Below are positions 8,923 through 17,519 of a stretch of DNA of 53,771 nucleotides, one piece after another (position 1 is the stretch's first letter; the number at the start of each line of letters is the position of its first letter). The stretch lies in contig JAKSTQ010000014.1 in NCBI GenBank assembly GCA_024402475.1, forward strand, positions 1-53,771, in the 5' to 3' direction. Both the position numbers and the translations under genes were made by a program. Source of the DNA: Treponema sp. GTDB taxonomy: Bacteria; Spirochaetota; Spirochaetia; Treponematales; Treponemataceae. The notes under the pieces are model-generated. The model had not been told where the DNA came from, did no database searches, and saw only the letters and a list, made by a program, of their open reading frames with translations.

Positions 8923-10764
8923 TTATTTACTCAATCTGACAAATTCACTTATTTCTCCAAGATAAAGTTTCATTGCCTCACGCCAGAAATCTTTTGTCGT
9001 AATATCAAATCCTGCTTTGCGGCAAAGGTCTTCGCAGCTCATGCTTCCTGTATCTGCAAGAAGGCTTGTGTAGACATCAACAAATGATTCTCCTTCTTTA
9101 AGATATCTTGCATATAATCCTGATGCAAAAAGCTGACCAAAGGCATACGGGAAGTTATAAAAATCAAGTCCGGTACTGTAATAATGAGATTTTACTGCCC
9201 ACATATATTCGTGGCGTTCTCCATTCAAACCTTCTCCATAAGATTTTTCCTGTGCTGTACGCATCAGGCGGTTAAAATCTTCTGCTGTAAGTTCTCCGTC
9301 TGCGCGTTCTTCAAATACTGAACGTTCAAAATAAAAGCGGCACAAAATATCAACGAGTACCTGATTTGTATCCTGAAGATCCAGTTCAAGTATTTTGATT
9401 TTATCTGCGTCACTTACATTTCTGATTAAATCCTGCTTTACGATTGTTTCTGCAAAAGTACTTGCTGTTTCTGCAAGTGTCATTGGATATCCGCAAAGAA
9501 GATAATCACGGTCCTTGATGCAGCTGAAGTGGAACGCGTGTCCAAGTTCATGGGCAAGCGTAATTACATCGCTGAATGCTCCCGTAAAATTACTCAACAC
9601 GCGCGATTCTTTCTGAACCGGAAAATCCTGGCAGTATGCCCCGCCGACTTTCCCTGCACGGCATTGCGCATCTATCCACTTTTTATCAAATGCATTTTTT
9701 GCAAAGTCACCCATTTTTGAACTGAATGAACTGAATTTTTCTATTATATAATTCTTTGCTTCATCAAATGTCCATGTTTTTTCCAGTAGTGAATCTGGAT
9801 CTGGTTTTTCTCCCGGACAATTCACCGGAGCAAACAGGTCATAAAATGCAATTCCATTTGAATCTGTGCTTACTGTAGAATTTGTTTTTGCCAGTAGCTT
9901 TGCTTTTGCTTTAAGATATTCACGCCATTGCGGCAGACTTTCTTCTATTGAACCTATAAGTGCATCCAGTGTCTGTTTACTCATTCTGCTTGAAGCAAGG
10001 GCACGGTCAATTGCATTTTCCCAGCTGCGGCGTTTATTCAAAGTTACGGTTTCGCCCTTAAGGTTATTAAGACATGCGGCAAATGCTATTTCATTCTGTT
10101 TTAAAAGTGCCTTTTCTTTTTCCCAAGCTGTTTTTCTTGTTGCAGGATCCGGACTGTAAGCATCATTTCTAAGTTCGTTGAAAGTTTTTCCTGTCTGATT
10201 ATCCTTAAGGTTTGAAATAATCTGTTCATGCAGGCGGTCCCACGCATCTCCACCTGTCTGCTGCATTGCTGTTGCTATGTCTTCCTGTTCCTGTGACATA
10301 CGGTGTTCTGAGGCTGCAATAGTTTCTTCTATCTTAAAGCGGTATTTTTCGTATTCCGGATATGCTTTATAAAATTCTTCAAGTCTGTCTTTATTTGAAC
10401 TTAAGATTTTTTCAAAACTTAAATGCTGCTGATAAGAACGAAGTGTCAGGTCTTCAAGATAAACGCGGTTATCAAGAAATTCCTTATTTGTTGTATCCAC
10501 GGAATAAATTAGATATGCATAAGCTAAAAGTGATTCTTCCTGTGCATTTACTTTATTTGAAAGATCAATAAATGTTTTAAGCCACGAAGCAAAATCAAAG
10601 CTGGCATTATTCCCTGAATCAGAAAAAAGTCCTGCTGTCTTAATTATGCAGTCTATTTCATCCATTCCATTTATGAAGTTCTGCACTGCTTCTTTATATT
10701 CTTTTGTTTTGATATTTGGGTAAAGTGAATCCAGATTCCACTGGGGGATTGTGTCTTTAATCAT
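8923..10764 (-). CDS. pepF: M3 family oligoendopeptidase F
   Basis: A 613-residue cytoplasmic zinc metallopeptidase of family M3B that degrades short peptides. The zinc motif HELGH lies in ITLAHELGHAFH (about residues 405-409 from this start), and the third ligand Glu is in the following helix (AETASTFAETIV). The N-terminus IPQWNLDSLYPNI is the standard start of PepF proteins. Two starts are possible: 10797 (adds MLMEKSSKISG) and 10764. I prefer 10764 because a TAAAAT -10 box ends 7 bases before it and the extension is not typical. The gene is divergent from the GGDEF gene with overlapping promoters, and convergent with the mannosidase gene. Confidence 0.93.
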   Translation of the reverse strand: MIKDTIPQWNLDSLYPNIKTKEYKEAVQNFINGMDEIDCIIKTAGLFSDSGNNASFDFASWLKTFIDLSNKVNAQEESLLAYAYLIYSVDTTNKEFLDNRVYLEDLTLRSYQQHLSFEKILSSNKDRLEEFYKAYPEYEKYRFKIEETIAASEHRMSQEQEDIATAMQQTGGDAWDRLHEQIISNLKDNQTGKTFNELRNDAYSPDPATRKTAWEKEKALLKQNEIAFAACLNNLKGETVTLNKRRSWENAIDRALASSRMSKQTLDALIGSIEESLPQWREYLKAKAKLLAKTNSTVSTDSNGIAFYDLFAPVNCPGEKPDPDSLLEKTWTFDEAKNYIIEKFSSFSSKMGDFAKNAFDKKWIDAQCRAGKVGGAYCQDFPVQKESRVLSNFTGAFSDVITLAHELGHAFHFSCIKDRDYLLCGYPMTLAETASTFAETIVKQDLIRNVSDADKIKILELDLQDTNQVLVDILCRFYFERSVFEERADGELTAEDFNRLMRTAQEKSYGEGLNGERHEYMWAVKSHYYSTGLDFYNFPYAFGQLFASGLYARYLKEGESFVDVYTSLLADTGSMSCEDLCRKAGFDITTKDFWREAMKLYLGEISEFVRLSK

Positions 10765-10771
10765 ACCTGAT

Positions 10772-10801
10772 ATTTTACTACTTTTTTCCATTAACATACA
10801 A
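10772..10801 (-). promoter_or_regulatory. Predicted pepF promoter, overlapping the GGDEF promoter
   Basis: On the minus strand TTGTAT (10801-10796), an 18-base spacer and TAAAAT (10777-10772) end 7 bases before the ATG at 10764. The -35 box shares base 10796 with the -35 box of the divergent GGDEF promoter. Confidence 0.45.
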
Positions 10802-10820
10802 TGAATTCTTGTGGTATAAT
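10791..10820 (+). promoter_or_regulatory. Predicted promoter of the GGDEF-hisB transcription unit
   Basis: TTAACA (10791-10796), an 18-base spacer and a perfect TATAAT (10815-10820) with an extended TGG just upstream. Only 6 bases separate it from the ATG at 10827 and there is no Shine-Dalgarno, so a start at the A of ATG is predicted. Confidence 0.7.
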
Positions 10821-10826
10821 TTAAGA

Positions 10827-11972
10827 ATGAGTTTATTAAGGCAGATTTTAATTAACTGCAGGGCAGATTTTTTCTGTCTGTTGCTTATTACTATTATTTA
10901 CATCGATTCAATTAGAGCTTCAGGAAAATTTACAGAAGTAACACTTTTGCGATACTTTATGATTTCTGTTTTCATTTACATATTCTCTTATTCTGCTCAT
11001 CTGCTGTTCCAGAAACAGATTCTTACCGGCTCCCTTTTTACAAGCCGAATTCTTTTACTGCTAAAAAATATTTTCCAGTGCCACCTTGCTTACTGCTGGT
11101 TTATTTTCTCTGAATATTCGGTCACCAACAAAAAACTTCAGCCTTGTGAAAAAGCTGTCTGGATTATGCCGGATATTTTTAATGCTATCTGTGTATTCAT
11201 TACAATTTTTCAGACTAACGGTTTTTTATACACTGCCAACGCTGACGGAAGTTTTTCACGAGGACCTCTGTTCTTTTTACAGTACGTATTCCTTGTGCCT
11301 TATCTTTTTTCAGCATCAATTCCTAACCTTCTGAAATCCTTTAAACCTGAATATTATGTTAAACAGTCGATTCTGCGTACGTATGCTTTCTTCCCGGTTT
11401 TCCCTATCCTTACAATTCTTTTCCAGTTCTTTGTACCGGGATACTTTTCTGTTGGAATCGGAATTCTTCTTTCTCTGATTCTGGTTTATGTAAACATTCT
11501 GCGTCATACAATTTCGCATGACTATCTTACTAAAATTAACAATCGCCAGAACCTTATTGAATTCCTTACTGACAGAATTAAAACTACTGACAAAGACATG
11601 TATCTTTTAATGATGGATGTTAATAAATTCAAATCCATTAACGACAATCATGGTCATGAAGAAGGCGATAAAGCATTGATTCACATTGCTGAATGTTTAA
11701 AAGCAGTTGCTGAAAGAATTCCTTGTTTTATTTCACGCTATGGCGGCGACGAATTCATTATTGTCTTTGAAACCAACAACATTCAGGATGTAAGTATTCT
11801 TTGTGAAGAAATCCACAGCGAACTTAAAGTTATTGTTTCAAAATATAACCTTCCTTATGAACTTTCTGTTGCAATCGGATATGCTCAAAGTTCTGGAGTC
11901 AATCAGGATATCGACCAGCTTATTGCAGAAGCAGACAAAAAATTGTATATAAATAAAAATAACGCTAACTAA
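10827..11972 (+). CDS. Membrane-bound diguanylate cyclase (GGDEF domain)
   Basis: A 381-residue protein with about seven N-terminal hydrophobic helices (to about residue 235) and a C-terminal GGDEF domain. The domain includes DYLTKINNRQNLIEFL, MMDVNKFKSINDNHGHEEGD (metal-binding Asp and substrate residues) and an intact RYGGDEF active loop, so synthesis of cyclic-di-GMP from GTP is likely. The five-residues-upstream RxxD inhibitory site is absent (the position reads RIPCFIS), suggesting no product feedback. The membrane part resembles a 7TM sensor but its signal is not evident. The next gene, hisB, begins 13 bases after the stop and has a Shine-Dalgarno, so they are probably co-transcribed. 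The ATG at 10827 is chosen from the promoter position. Confidence 0.9.
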   Translation: MSLLRQILINCRADFFCLLLITIIYIDSIRASGKFTEVTLLRYFMISVFIYIFSYSAHLLFQKQILTGSLFTSRILLLLKNIFQCHLAYCWFIFSEYSVTNKKLQPCEKAVWIMPDIFNAICVFITIFQTNGFLYTANADGSFSRGPLFFLQYVFLVPYLFSASIPNLLKSFKPEYYVKQSILRTYAFFPVFPILTILFQFFVPGYFSVGIGILLSLILVYVNILRHTISHDYLTKINNRQNLIEFLTDRIKTTDKDMYLLMMDVNKFKSINDNHGHEEGDKALIHIAECLKAVAERIPCFISRYGGDEFIIVFETNNIQDVSILCEEIHSELKVIVSKYNLPYELSVAIGYAQSSGVNQDIDQLIAEADKKLYINKNNAN

Positions 11973-11985
11973 AAAAGGAATTATT

Positions 11986-12606
11986 ATGGCAAGAACAGCA
12001 ACCATCGAACGAAACACAAAAGAAACTCAGATTAAACTGACCCTTAACCTTGACGGAACAGGCAAGTGCAATGTTAAAAATCCAATCGGCTTTTTTGACC
12101 ATATGCTCAGCGCTTTCTGTAAACACGGAATGTTTGATCTTGAAGGTGAACTTAAAGGCGATCTCGAAGTTGATCAGCACCACTTAATAGAAGATACTGG
12201 TATTACTCTTGGTATGTGTTTTGCCAAAGCCCTTGGTGACTGTGCCGGAATTTTCCGTTCAGGCTGTTTTACTTATCCAATGGACGAATCTTTGTGCCAG
12301 GCTGCTGTTGATTTTGGCGGGCGTCCTTACCTTGTCTGCAATGCAAACCTTACCGGTATTCCTTTAGTTAGTATTGGCCAGGATTCCAGAGAATCAAGTT
12401 TCCAGACTGACTGTTTTGAAGATTTCTGGCAGGGATTTGTAAGCACTGCAAAATGTAATCTTCACCTTGATACTATCCGCGGCCGCAGCGACCATCACAA
12501 AATGGAAGGTTTGTTCAAAGCTACTGCCCGTGCCATGCGTAATGCTGTTGAAATTGACGCACGCCGTAATGGTGAAGTTGCAAGCACAAAAGGTGTCATC
12601 GTCTAA
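11986..12606 (+). CDS. hisB: Imidazoleglycerol-phosphate dehydratase (HisB)
   Basis: A 206-residue monofunctional IGP dehydratase, the sixth step of histidine biosynthesis, converting imidazole-glycerol phosphate to imidazole-acetol phosphate. Both metal-binding segments are present: GFFDHMLSAFCKHG with DQHHLIEDTGITLG, and RGRSDHHKMEGLFKATARAM near the C-terminus. The length matches bacterial single-domain HisB (about 195-205). No other his gene is in the window, so the pathway is scattered in this genome. AAAAGGA gives a Shine-Dalgarno before the ATG. It lies between a diguanylate cyclase and an SGNH hydrolase, neither with an obvious link to histidine. Confidence 0.97.
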   Translation: MARTATIERNTKETQIKLTLNLDGTGKCNVKNPIGFFDHMLSAFCKHGMFDLEGELKGDLEVDQHHLIEDTGITLGMCFAKALGDCAGIFRSGCFTYPMDESLCQAAVDFGGRPYLVCNANLTGIPLVSIGQDSRESSFQTDCFEDFWQGFVSTAKCNLHLDTIRGRSDHHKMEGLFKATARAMRNAVEIDARRNGEVASTKGVIV

Positions 12607-12686
12607 AACATCTGACTTCGGTCGAGTCATCTGCTATATAAATGCAGAAGAGACTTTTTCTTTGTTCAAGACAATCTGGAGGTTTT

Positions 12687-13385
12687 ATGATCAGTTCAAT
12701 TATTGCCTGGGGTGATTCCATTTTAAAGGGAATTGTTTCTCAGGCCGGTGAATCTAAAGACATTGAAGTTATTGAAGACTCAAGCCTTAAACTTGCAGCT
12801 GATGCCCTTGGATTTGAATTTACAAACAAAAGTATCTTTGGTGCAACTGTTACTAAAATCCAGTCTACACAGAAAAAAAATATTTCTAAAGGCCTTAAGG
12901 CTGATCTTTGCGTAATCGAAGCCGGTGACAATGACAGTGATTACGACTGGGCTGCTTTATGTGCTAACCCTGATGCGCCTCTTGATAAAAAGACTTCTCC
13001 TCAGGATTTTAAAACTATCCTTGCACAGATGGTTGCAACTGCCCGCGAAAATAAAATTACTCCGGTTCTTATGACTCCTCCACCACTTGTTGGTGAAACC
13101 TGGTTCAAAAACATCTGCATCGGCCTGGACGAAAATATTATCCGTAACTTTGTCGGCGAAGACATTTTTGTTTTGTGCCGTAATCAGATTGAATATGCAA
13201 AACTTCTAAAAGAAGTTGCCAAAGAACAGAATGTTCAGCTTGTTGACATGCAGGCAGAATTCTTTAATCATCCGGACAGAGAGAGCCTTATGTGCCCGGA
13301 TGGTGTTCATCCAAATCCACAGGGATACAAATTCATGTCTGAGATCTGGATTAAAATTATTCCGCAGCTCAAACTTGAGTTCTAG
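12687..13385 (+). CDS. SGNH/GDSL-family hydrolase
   Basis: A 232-residue protein with the SGNH blocks in order: GDS in IIAWGDSILKG (block I serine), GxND as GDND near residue 90 (block III) and DGVHPNPQGY near the C-terminus (block V Asp and His). These enzymes are esterases or deacylases, often acting on acetylated or acylated carbohydrates. No signal peptide is seen, so the substrate is probably cytoplasmic. The start at 12687 is set by the strong CTGGAGG Shine-Dalgarno; an upstream in-frame ATG at 12642 has none. The gap to the radical SAM gene is 7 bases, so the two form one unit. Confidence 0.88.
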   Translation: MISSIIAWGDSILKGIVSQAGESKDIEVIEDSSLKLAADALGFEFTNKSIFGATVTKIQSTQKKNISKGLKADLCVIEAGDNDSDYDWAALCANPDAPLDKKTSPQDFKTILAQMVATARENKITPVLMTPPPLVGETWFKNICIGLDENIIRNFVGEDIFVLCRNQIEYAKLLKEVAKEQNVQLVDMQAEFFNHPDRESLMCPDGVHPNPQGYKFMSEIWIKIIPQLKLEF

Positions 13386-13392
13386 TTAACCG

Positions 13393-15660
13393 ATGCCAAA
13401 GGTTCCGTTTTCAAAAGTTTTAGTTATCCAGCCTCCTCTTGTTCAGCTCAATACCGCCTATCCTTCCGGTGCGTATTTAAATTCCTTTTTTAAAAATCAG
13501 GGGCTTGAATCAAAATGGTATGACCTGAGTATTGAACTTTTCAATGAAATTTTTTCAAAAACAGGTCTCGAACATCTTTTTAACATCACTTTCGATTCTG
13601 CAGTTAAAATGATTCAAGATGCAAAGAACAGCGGTCAGGAAGAAGTTGCATCGAACCTTGAACGCTATCTTTGCCAGAAAGATTTATGGCTTGAATGGAT
13701 TGATTTTATTCTCGACCTTTTACGGGATGGAACAGCAAAAAGTACCCGTGAACTTTGCCACAAATTTGTTTTTTCTCCTTTCAGTCCCCGTGGCTCAAGA
13801 ATGGATTCCTACATTGCAGGACTGGAACACGAGCTTACAATTGATGATGCAAGGAATCTTGCAGTAGCCGCCGTTGAAGATCTTGCTGATTATATAACAG
13901 TAGTTTTCGACCCGGAATTTTCTCTTGTCCGTTATGCAGAAAGTCTAGCTGTCAACGAAACAAGTTTTTCTGAAATTGAAAAAGGTATTGATTCACCTGT
14001 ACTTACCGGGTTTTACCAGAAAATTCTTGAAAGAAAATTCAATGACCTTGAGACATCTGAAAATTCAAAAACCTTAATTTGTATTTCCATTCCATTTGCA
14101 GGAACTTTTACTTCTGCCCTTTACACTGCAAGATTCCTTAAAACAAAATTCCAGAACAAAGTTTTTATCACTATAGGCGGCGGTTTTGTAAACACTGAAC
14201 TTCGCGACTGTACGGATAAAACAATTTCTAATTACATCGATGCAATCAGTTATGACCGTGGTTACGGTTCCTATCTTGCACTGTTTGATAACTGGACAGA
14301 AATTCAATCTTTTGAAAATACTGACTGCGGTCCATATTACAAACTTGCATTATTTTCAAAAAATAAAATTTCTACCGTCAAAGATAATGATCCTGAGTAT
14401 CAGCAGAAAGAAGATCACATAACTGCAACCAACACACCGGATTACAGCGATATTGATTTCAGCCGTTATCCAAGAATGGCTGACACAACAAATCCAATGC
14501 AGCGACTGTGGTCTGACGGTTCATGGATTAAAGCATATCTTGCTCATGGATGTTACTGGCACAAATGCGCTTTCTGTGATGTTACTCTTGATTACGTAAA
14601 ATCATATAAGCGCGCAGGTGTCGAATCACTTTACAAAAGTCTTGCAGCTCAATGCCAGAAACATAATGTTTATGGAATTCATTTTGTAGACGAAGCAATG
14701 CCTCCTGCCGCAATGAAAGATTTTGCATGCCTTAATCTGAGCGACAAAAATGCAATCAGCTGGTGGGGAAACATCCGCTTTGAAAAATCTTTTACCCGCG
14801 ATGATGCTGACTTAATGGCAAACGCAGGCCTCATCGGTGTTTCAGGTGGAATTGAAATTGCAACCGGCAGCGGTCTTGATAAAATCAGCAAAGGCACTGA
14901 TCTTGAATCTATTGTTAGTGCCTGCTGTGCATTTAAGGAAGCTGGAATTTTAATTCACGCCTATATGATTTACGGTTATTACGGCGAAACTGAACAGGAC
15001 ACCATTAATTCCATGGAAACCCTGCGCCAGTTCTATGCGGCAGGGCTTCTTGATTCCTGCTTCTGGCACAAATTTGTTCTGACCAGACATTCACGCCTTT
15101 ACAGCGAATGGCAGCAGGGAATGCATAAAGACCTTGAACCATTTGAACCGAAGGGTGCAGGTATTTTTGCCAAGAATGGACTTCACTTTAGAAATGAAAA
15201 CCGCCTTGCAAAATTTGGAGACGGATTAAATGCTGCTCTACAATCCTGGATGGCAGGTCAGGGACTTGATAAACCACTAAGTAAATGGTTTAATTTTAAG
15301 GTTCCGTTTCCAACCGTTAAACCTGACATGGTAGAAAAAGCAATTGCCCGCTATGAACAAAAGCGTGACAGCCTATGGGCCATGGAAGTTAATGCAGAAA
15401 AAGCATACTGGCTCGGCGGTAACATAATCTGTTCCGGTGACACAATAATGTGGAATTACATGCAGGAATCTTATTCAACCCGATTTGCAGGCGGAACCGA
15501 TACACAAAAAGCGAACAGCTTTATTCACCTGTTAAGAGAACTGGCTCCACAAAAAAAGAATGACCAGACCGTTAAACAGTTGAATGAACTTTTACAGCAG
15601 AACCCTGGTTTTGCAAAAATGCTCAGGTACCTCCACGGACGGGGACTTGTAACAATCTGA
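13393..15660 (+). CDS. Radical SAM protein, B12-binding-like architecture, function unknown
   Basis: A 755-residue protein. The N-terminal ~370 residues resemble the Rossmann-like part of B12-binding radical SAM proteins (KVLVIQPPLVQLNTAYPSG at the start; a later ISIPFAGTFTSALYTA and a glycine turn, ITIGGGF), but no DxHxxG cobalamin motif is seen. The radical SAM core follows, with the cluster motif in GCYWHKCAFCDVT. The spacing is CX4CX2C, not the usual CX3CX2C. Further core motifs include IHFVDEAMPP, SGGIEIATGSGLDKISKG and IHAYMIYGYYGETEQDT. A C-terminal extension of about 150 residues is unassigned. It sits 7 bases after the SGNH hydrolase gene and 17 bases before a lipoprotein gene. The reaction is unknown. 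Confidence 0.85.
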   Translation: MPKVPFSKVLVIQPPLVQLNTAYPSGAYLNSFFKNQGLESKWYDLSIELFNEIFSKTGLEHLFNITFDSAVKMIQDAKNSGQEEVASNLERYLCQKDLWLEWIDFILDLLRDGTAKSTRELCHKFVFSPFSPRGSRMDSYIAGLEHELTIDDARNLAVAAVEDLADYITVVFDPEFSLVRYAESLAVNETSFSEIEKGIDSPVLTGFYQKILERKFNDLETSENSKTLICISIPFAGTFTSALYTARFLKTKFQNKVFITIGGGFVNTELRDCTDKTISNYIDAISYDRGYGSYLALFDNWTEIQSFENTDCGPYYKLALFSKNKISTVKDNDPEYQQKEDHITATNTPDYSDIDFSRYPRMADTTNPMQRLWSDGSWIKAYLAHGCYWHKCAFCDVTLDYVKSYKRAGVESLYKSLAAQCQKHNVYGIHFVDEAMPPAAMKDFACLNLSDKNAISWWGNIRFEKSFTRDDADLMANAGLIGVSGGIEIATGSGLDKISKGTDLESIVSACCAFKEAGILIHAYMIYGYYGETEQDTINSMETLRQFYAAGLLDSCFWHKFVLTRHSRLYSEWQQGMHKDLEPFEPKGAGIFAKNGLHFRNENRLAKFGDGLNAALQSWMAGQGLDKPLSKWFNFKVPFPTVKPDMVEKAIARYEQKRDSLWAMEVNAEKAYWLGGNIICSGDTIMWNYMQESYSTRFAGGTDTQKANSFIHLLRELAPQKKNDQTVKQLNELLQQNPGFAKMLRYLHGRGLVTI

Positions 15661-15677
15661 TTTTTAAGAGGAATAAA

Positions 15678-16289
15678 ATGAAAGCAAAAAAACTTTTACT
15701 TACAGCTGCCGTTATCTTAAGTACATTTATGTTTACAGGATGTATTGATATCGTTGAAAACATTTCGTACAGTGACAGCAATTACAACATCGGTATCCGC
15801 ATCACTTTATCCAAATTACTTTTTGCGATGGCAAATGAAGATCCTGATAAATTTTTGAATCAGCTGCAGTCTTCAGATGACATTCCTGAAAATGCGGAAA
15901 TTAATCCTATCAACAGTGAACTGGAAGCCGGCGTTTATTTTAAAGTCAAAATTGATCCGCAAAATGCTACCGAAGAACAAAAAGAATTTCTTCCACTTGT
16001 AAAAAAAGACGGTAAAGTCATTATTCCAGTTTTTTTGTATGACCAGAATTTCAGCGACATCGAAAAAATGGATGCTGAATCCAAAGGAATTGCACAGGCA
16101 ATGCTTTCGACAGCAAAATACAGAGTCAACCTGAGCAAAAAAATCATCTCGCCTTTATCTGATGTAAAATTTGTCTGCGATTCAGAAACCCATCCTGTCG
16201 AATACTACGATATGGGCGAAATGTACTGTATTGAAATTCCATTCATTCTCCTGATGAACGGCAAATGTCACCTGGAACTTTCAAAGTAG
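15678..16289 (+). CDS. Lipoprotein of unknown function
   Basis: A 203-residue protein with a lipoprotein signal peptide ending TFMFTGC (lipid-modified Cys near residue 22; Phe at -3 is tolerated in spirochaetes). AAGAGG lies before the ATG. The mature part is acidic and beta-rich (DIVENISYSDSNYNIGIRITLSK; EAGVYFKVKIDP). No domain was recognised. It is last in the SGNH hydrolase-radical SAM run and directly faces a terminator, so it probably shares their transcript. Confidence 0.8.
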   Translation: MKAKKLLLTAAVILSTFMFTGCIDIVENISYSDSNYNIGIRITLSKLLFAMANEDPDKFLNQLQSSDDIPENAEINPINSELEAGVYFKVKIDPQNATEEQKEFLPLVKKDGKVIIPVFLYDQNFSDIEKMDAESKGIAQAMLSTAKYRVNLSKKIISPLSDVKFVCDSETHPVEYYDMGEMYCIEIPFILLMNGKCHLELSK

Positions 16290-16302
16290 GAACATACATT
16301 AC

Positions 16303-16342
16303 AAACAAAAATCCCCGCGCATCATTTCTGACACACGGGGAC
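16303..16342 (-). terminator. Terminator of the PQ-loop/SGNH-like gene
   Basis: On the minus strand TCCCCGTGTG pairs with the near-complement TGCGCGGGGA around a ten-base loop and is followed by TTTTTGTTT. It may also help end the lipoprotein transcript from the other side, though the T run there is absent. Confidence 0.7.
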
Positions 16343-16388
16343 AAGTTCAACAAATTAGACAAACTGTCCAATAATACCTGATTAATTT

Positions 16389-17336
16389 TTATACTGCAAC
16401 ATCCAGCACAACATCTTCTTCTGCAAGATTCTGTGCTGCATAGCTGTAAAGGATTTCTGCAACATCGTAAACAGGCTTCTTAATTTTAAGACCCATTCCG
16501 TAAGCAAAGTCGAGTGAAGACTGAACTGATTTTGGATTCCATAATTTTGCATTTTCAAGATTTACGTAAGCAGCCTGTTCTGACTGTGCAATTGCCTTGA
16601 TGTGGTTGTTCATATCGCTGATTGTTCTGTCGTTCATTGAATTGTTGATTGATACAAGTGCAAGACGGCATTCTTTATTATGTGATTTGATTGCTGCAAG
16701 AAGTTCAAGATACATAGTGTCAAACTGAGATGGATTAAGTTTGAACAATTCCTTATCTTCTTTTCCAAGCTGAACGATAACTGCATCGCTGTTCAATCCA
16801 GCAACATATTTTTCAAAGTATTCTTTTGCATTTTTAAGTGAAAGGGCGAATGTGCTTTTGTTGTGAATATCAAAGTCAAACTCAAATTCCTGGGCAAGTT
16901 TTTTTACAGGAATATCTTTTGCATAAGTTCCGCCAAGAAGTACAATGTTGTAATCTTTAGCTGCTGCATTTTCTTTTACTTCATCTGCAAGAACAATCTG
17001 TTCTTCGTGTGCATATACTACTGTATTTTTCTTTTCCATCTTTACTACTTCTCCTTCTGATTCTCTTTTCTTATCCAATGCAAGATTTCTGAAATAAACA
17101 AGTACATTTGAAAAAACAATTACAAGGTTCAAAAGATAAACCGCAAGAACATAATTGAACTGGTGATTGATAATTTTTGCGCTGATTCCTAAAACGTAAC
17201 CTGTGATGATCAAAAAGATGAATGCAAGACTTGTGCTTTTTGCTGTTCCTGCTTTATAAGCTTTTACAACATTGATTGGCCATGAAAAACCAAAACATAC
17301 AAGCATTCCTGCTTCAAAAAGATGTGCTAAATTCAT
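16389..17336 (-). CDS. Membrane protein: PQ-loop-like N-terminus fused to an SGNH-like C-terminal domain
   Basis: A 315-residue protein from the ATG at 17336, chosen because an AAAGAGG Shine-Dalgarno precedes it (an ATG at 17393 would add 19 polar residues). Residues 1-90 hold three hydrophobic helices with FGFSWPINVVKAYKAGTAKSTS, which resembles half of a PQ-loop/MtN3 transporter. After a charged linker, residues from about 125 onward look like an SGNH-hydrolase fold: YNIVLLGGTY at the block I position, AVIVQLGKEDKE at block III and a repeated ALVSINN strand. The block I Ser (GDS) and the block V Asp/His are not visible, so the domain is probably non-catalytic. It faces the SGNH-radical SAM cluster. 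Both domain calls are by eye. Confidence 0.7.
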   Translation of the reverse strand: MNLAHLFEAGMLVCFGFSWPINVVKAYKAGTAKSTSLAFIFLIITGYVLGISAKIINHQFNYVLAVYLLNLVIVFSNVLVYFRNLALDKKRESEGEVVKMEKKNTVVYAHEEQIVLADEVKENAAAKDYNIVLLGGTYAKDIPVKKLAQEFEFDFDIHNKSTFALSLKNAKEYFEKYVAGLNSDAVIVQLGKEDKELFKLNPSQFDTMYLELLAAIKSHNKECRLALVSINNSMNDRTISDMNNHIKAIAQSEQAAYVNLENAKLWNPKSVQSSLDFAYGMGLKIKKPVYDVAEILYSYAAQNLAEEDVVLDVAV

Positions 17337-17503
17337 TTTATAATCCTCTTTAATAAATACTTTTTCAGGTTCAATTCTTTTTGTTCCTGACAATGCACAT
17401 CATAGCGTATTTAAAAATATAAACAATTTTTTGAAAGATAAAAAAATCATTTTTTCGTTTTTCACTTTTTTTACTTTCATAAGTCCTATCTTTTTTGAAT
17501 ATA

Positions 17504-17512
17504 TGTTATAGT
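17504..17512 (+). promoter_or_regulatory. Extended -10 promoter of the histidine kinase gene
   Basis: TGTTATAGT is an extended -10 element (TG, one base, TATAGT) ending 7 bases before the ATG at 17520. No clear -35 box or Shine-Dalgarno is seen. A leaderless transcript is predicted. Confidence 0.5.
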
Positions 17513-17519
17513 AAAAATT

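Noticed and set aside
12607..12686. Small TGACT/AGTCA hairpin between hisB and the SGNH gene as a terminator
   Set aside because: The stem is only 5 pairs and no T run follows directly, so it is unlikely to stop transcription.
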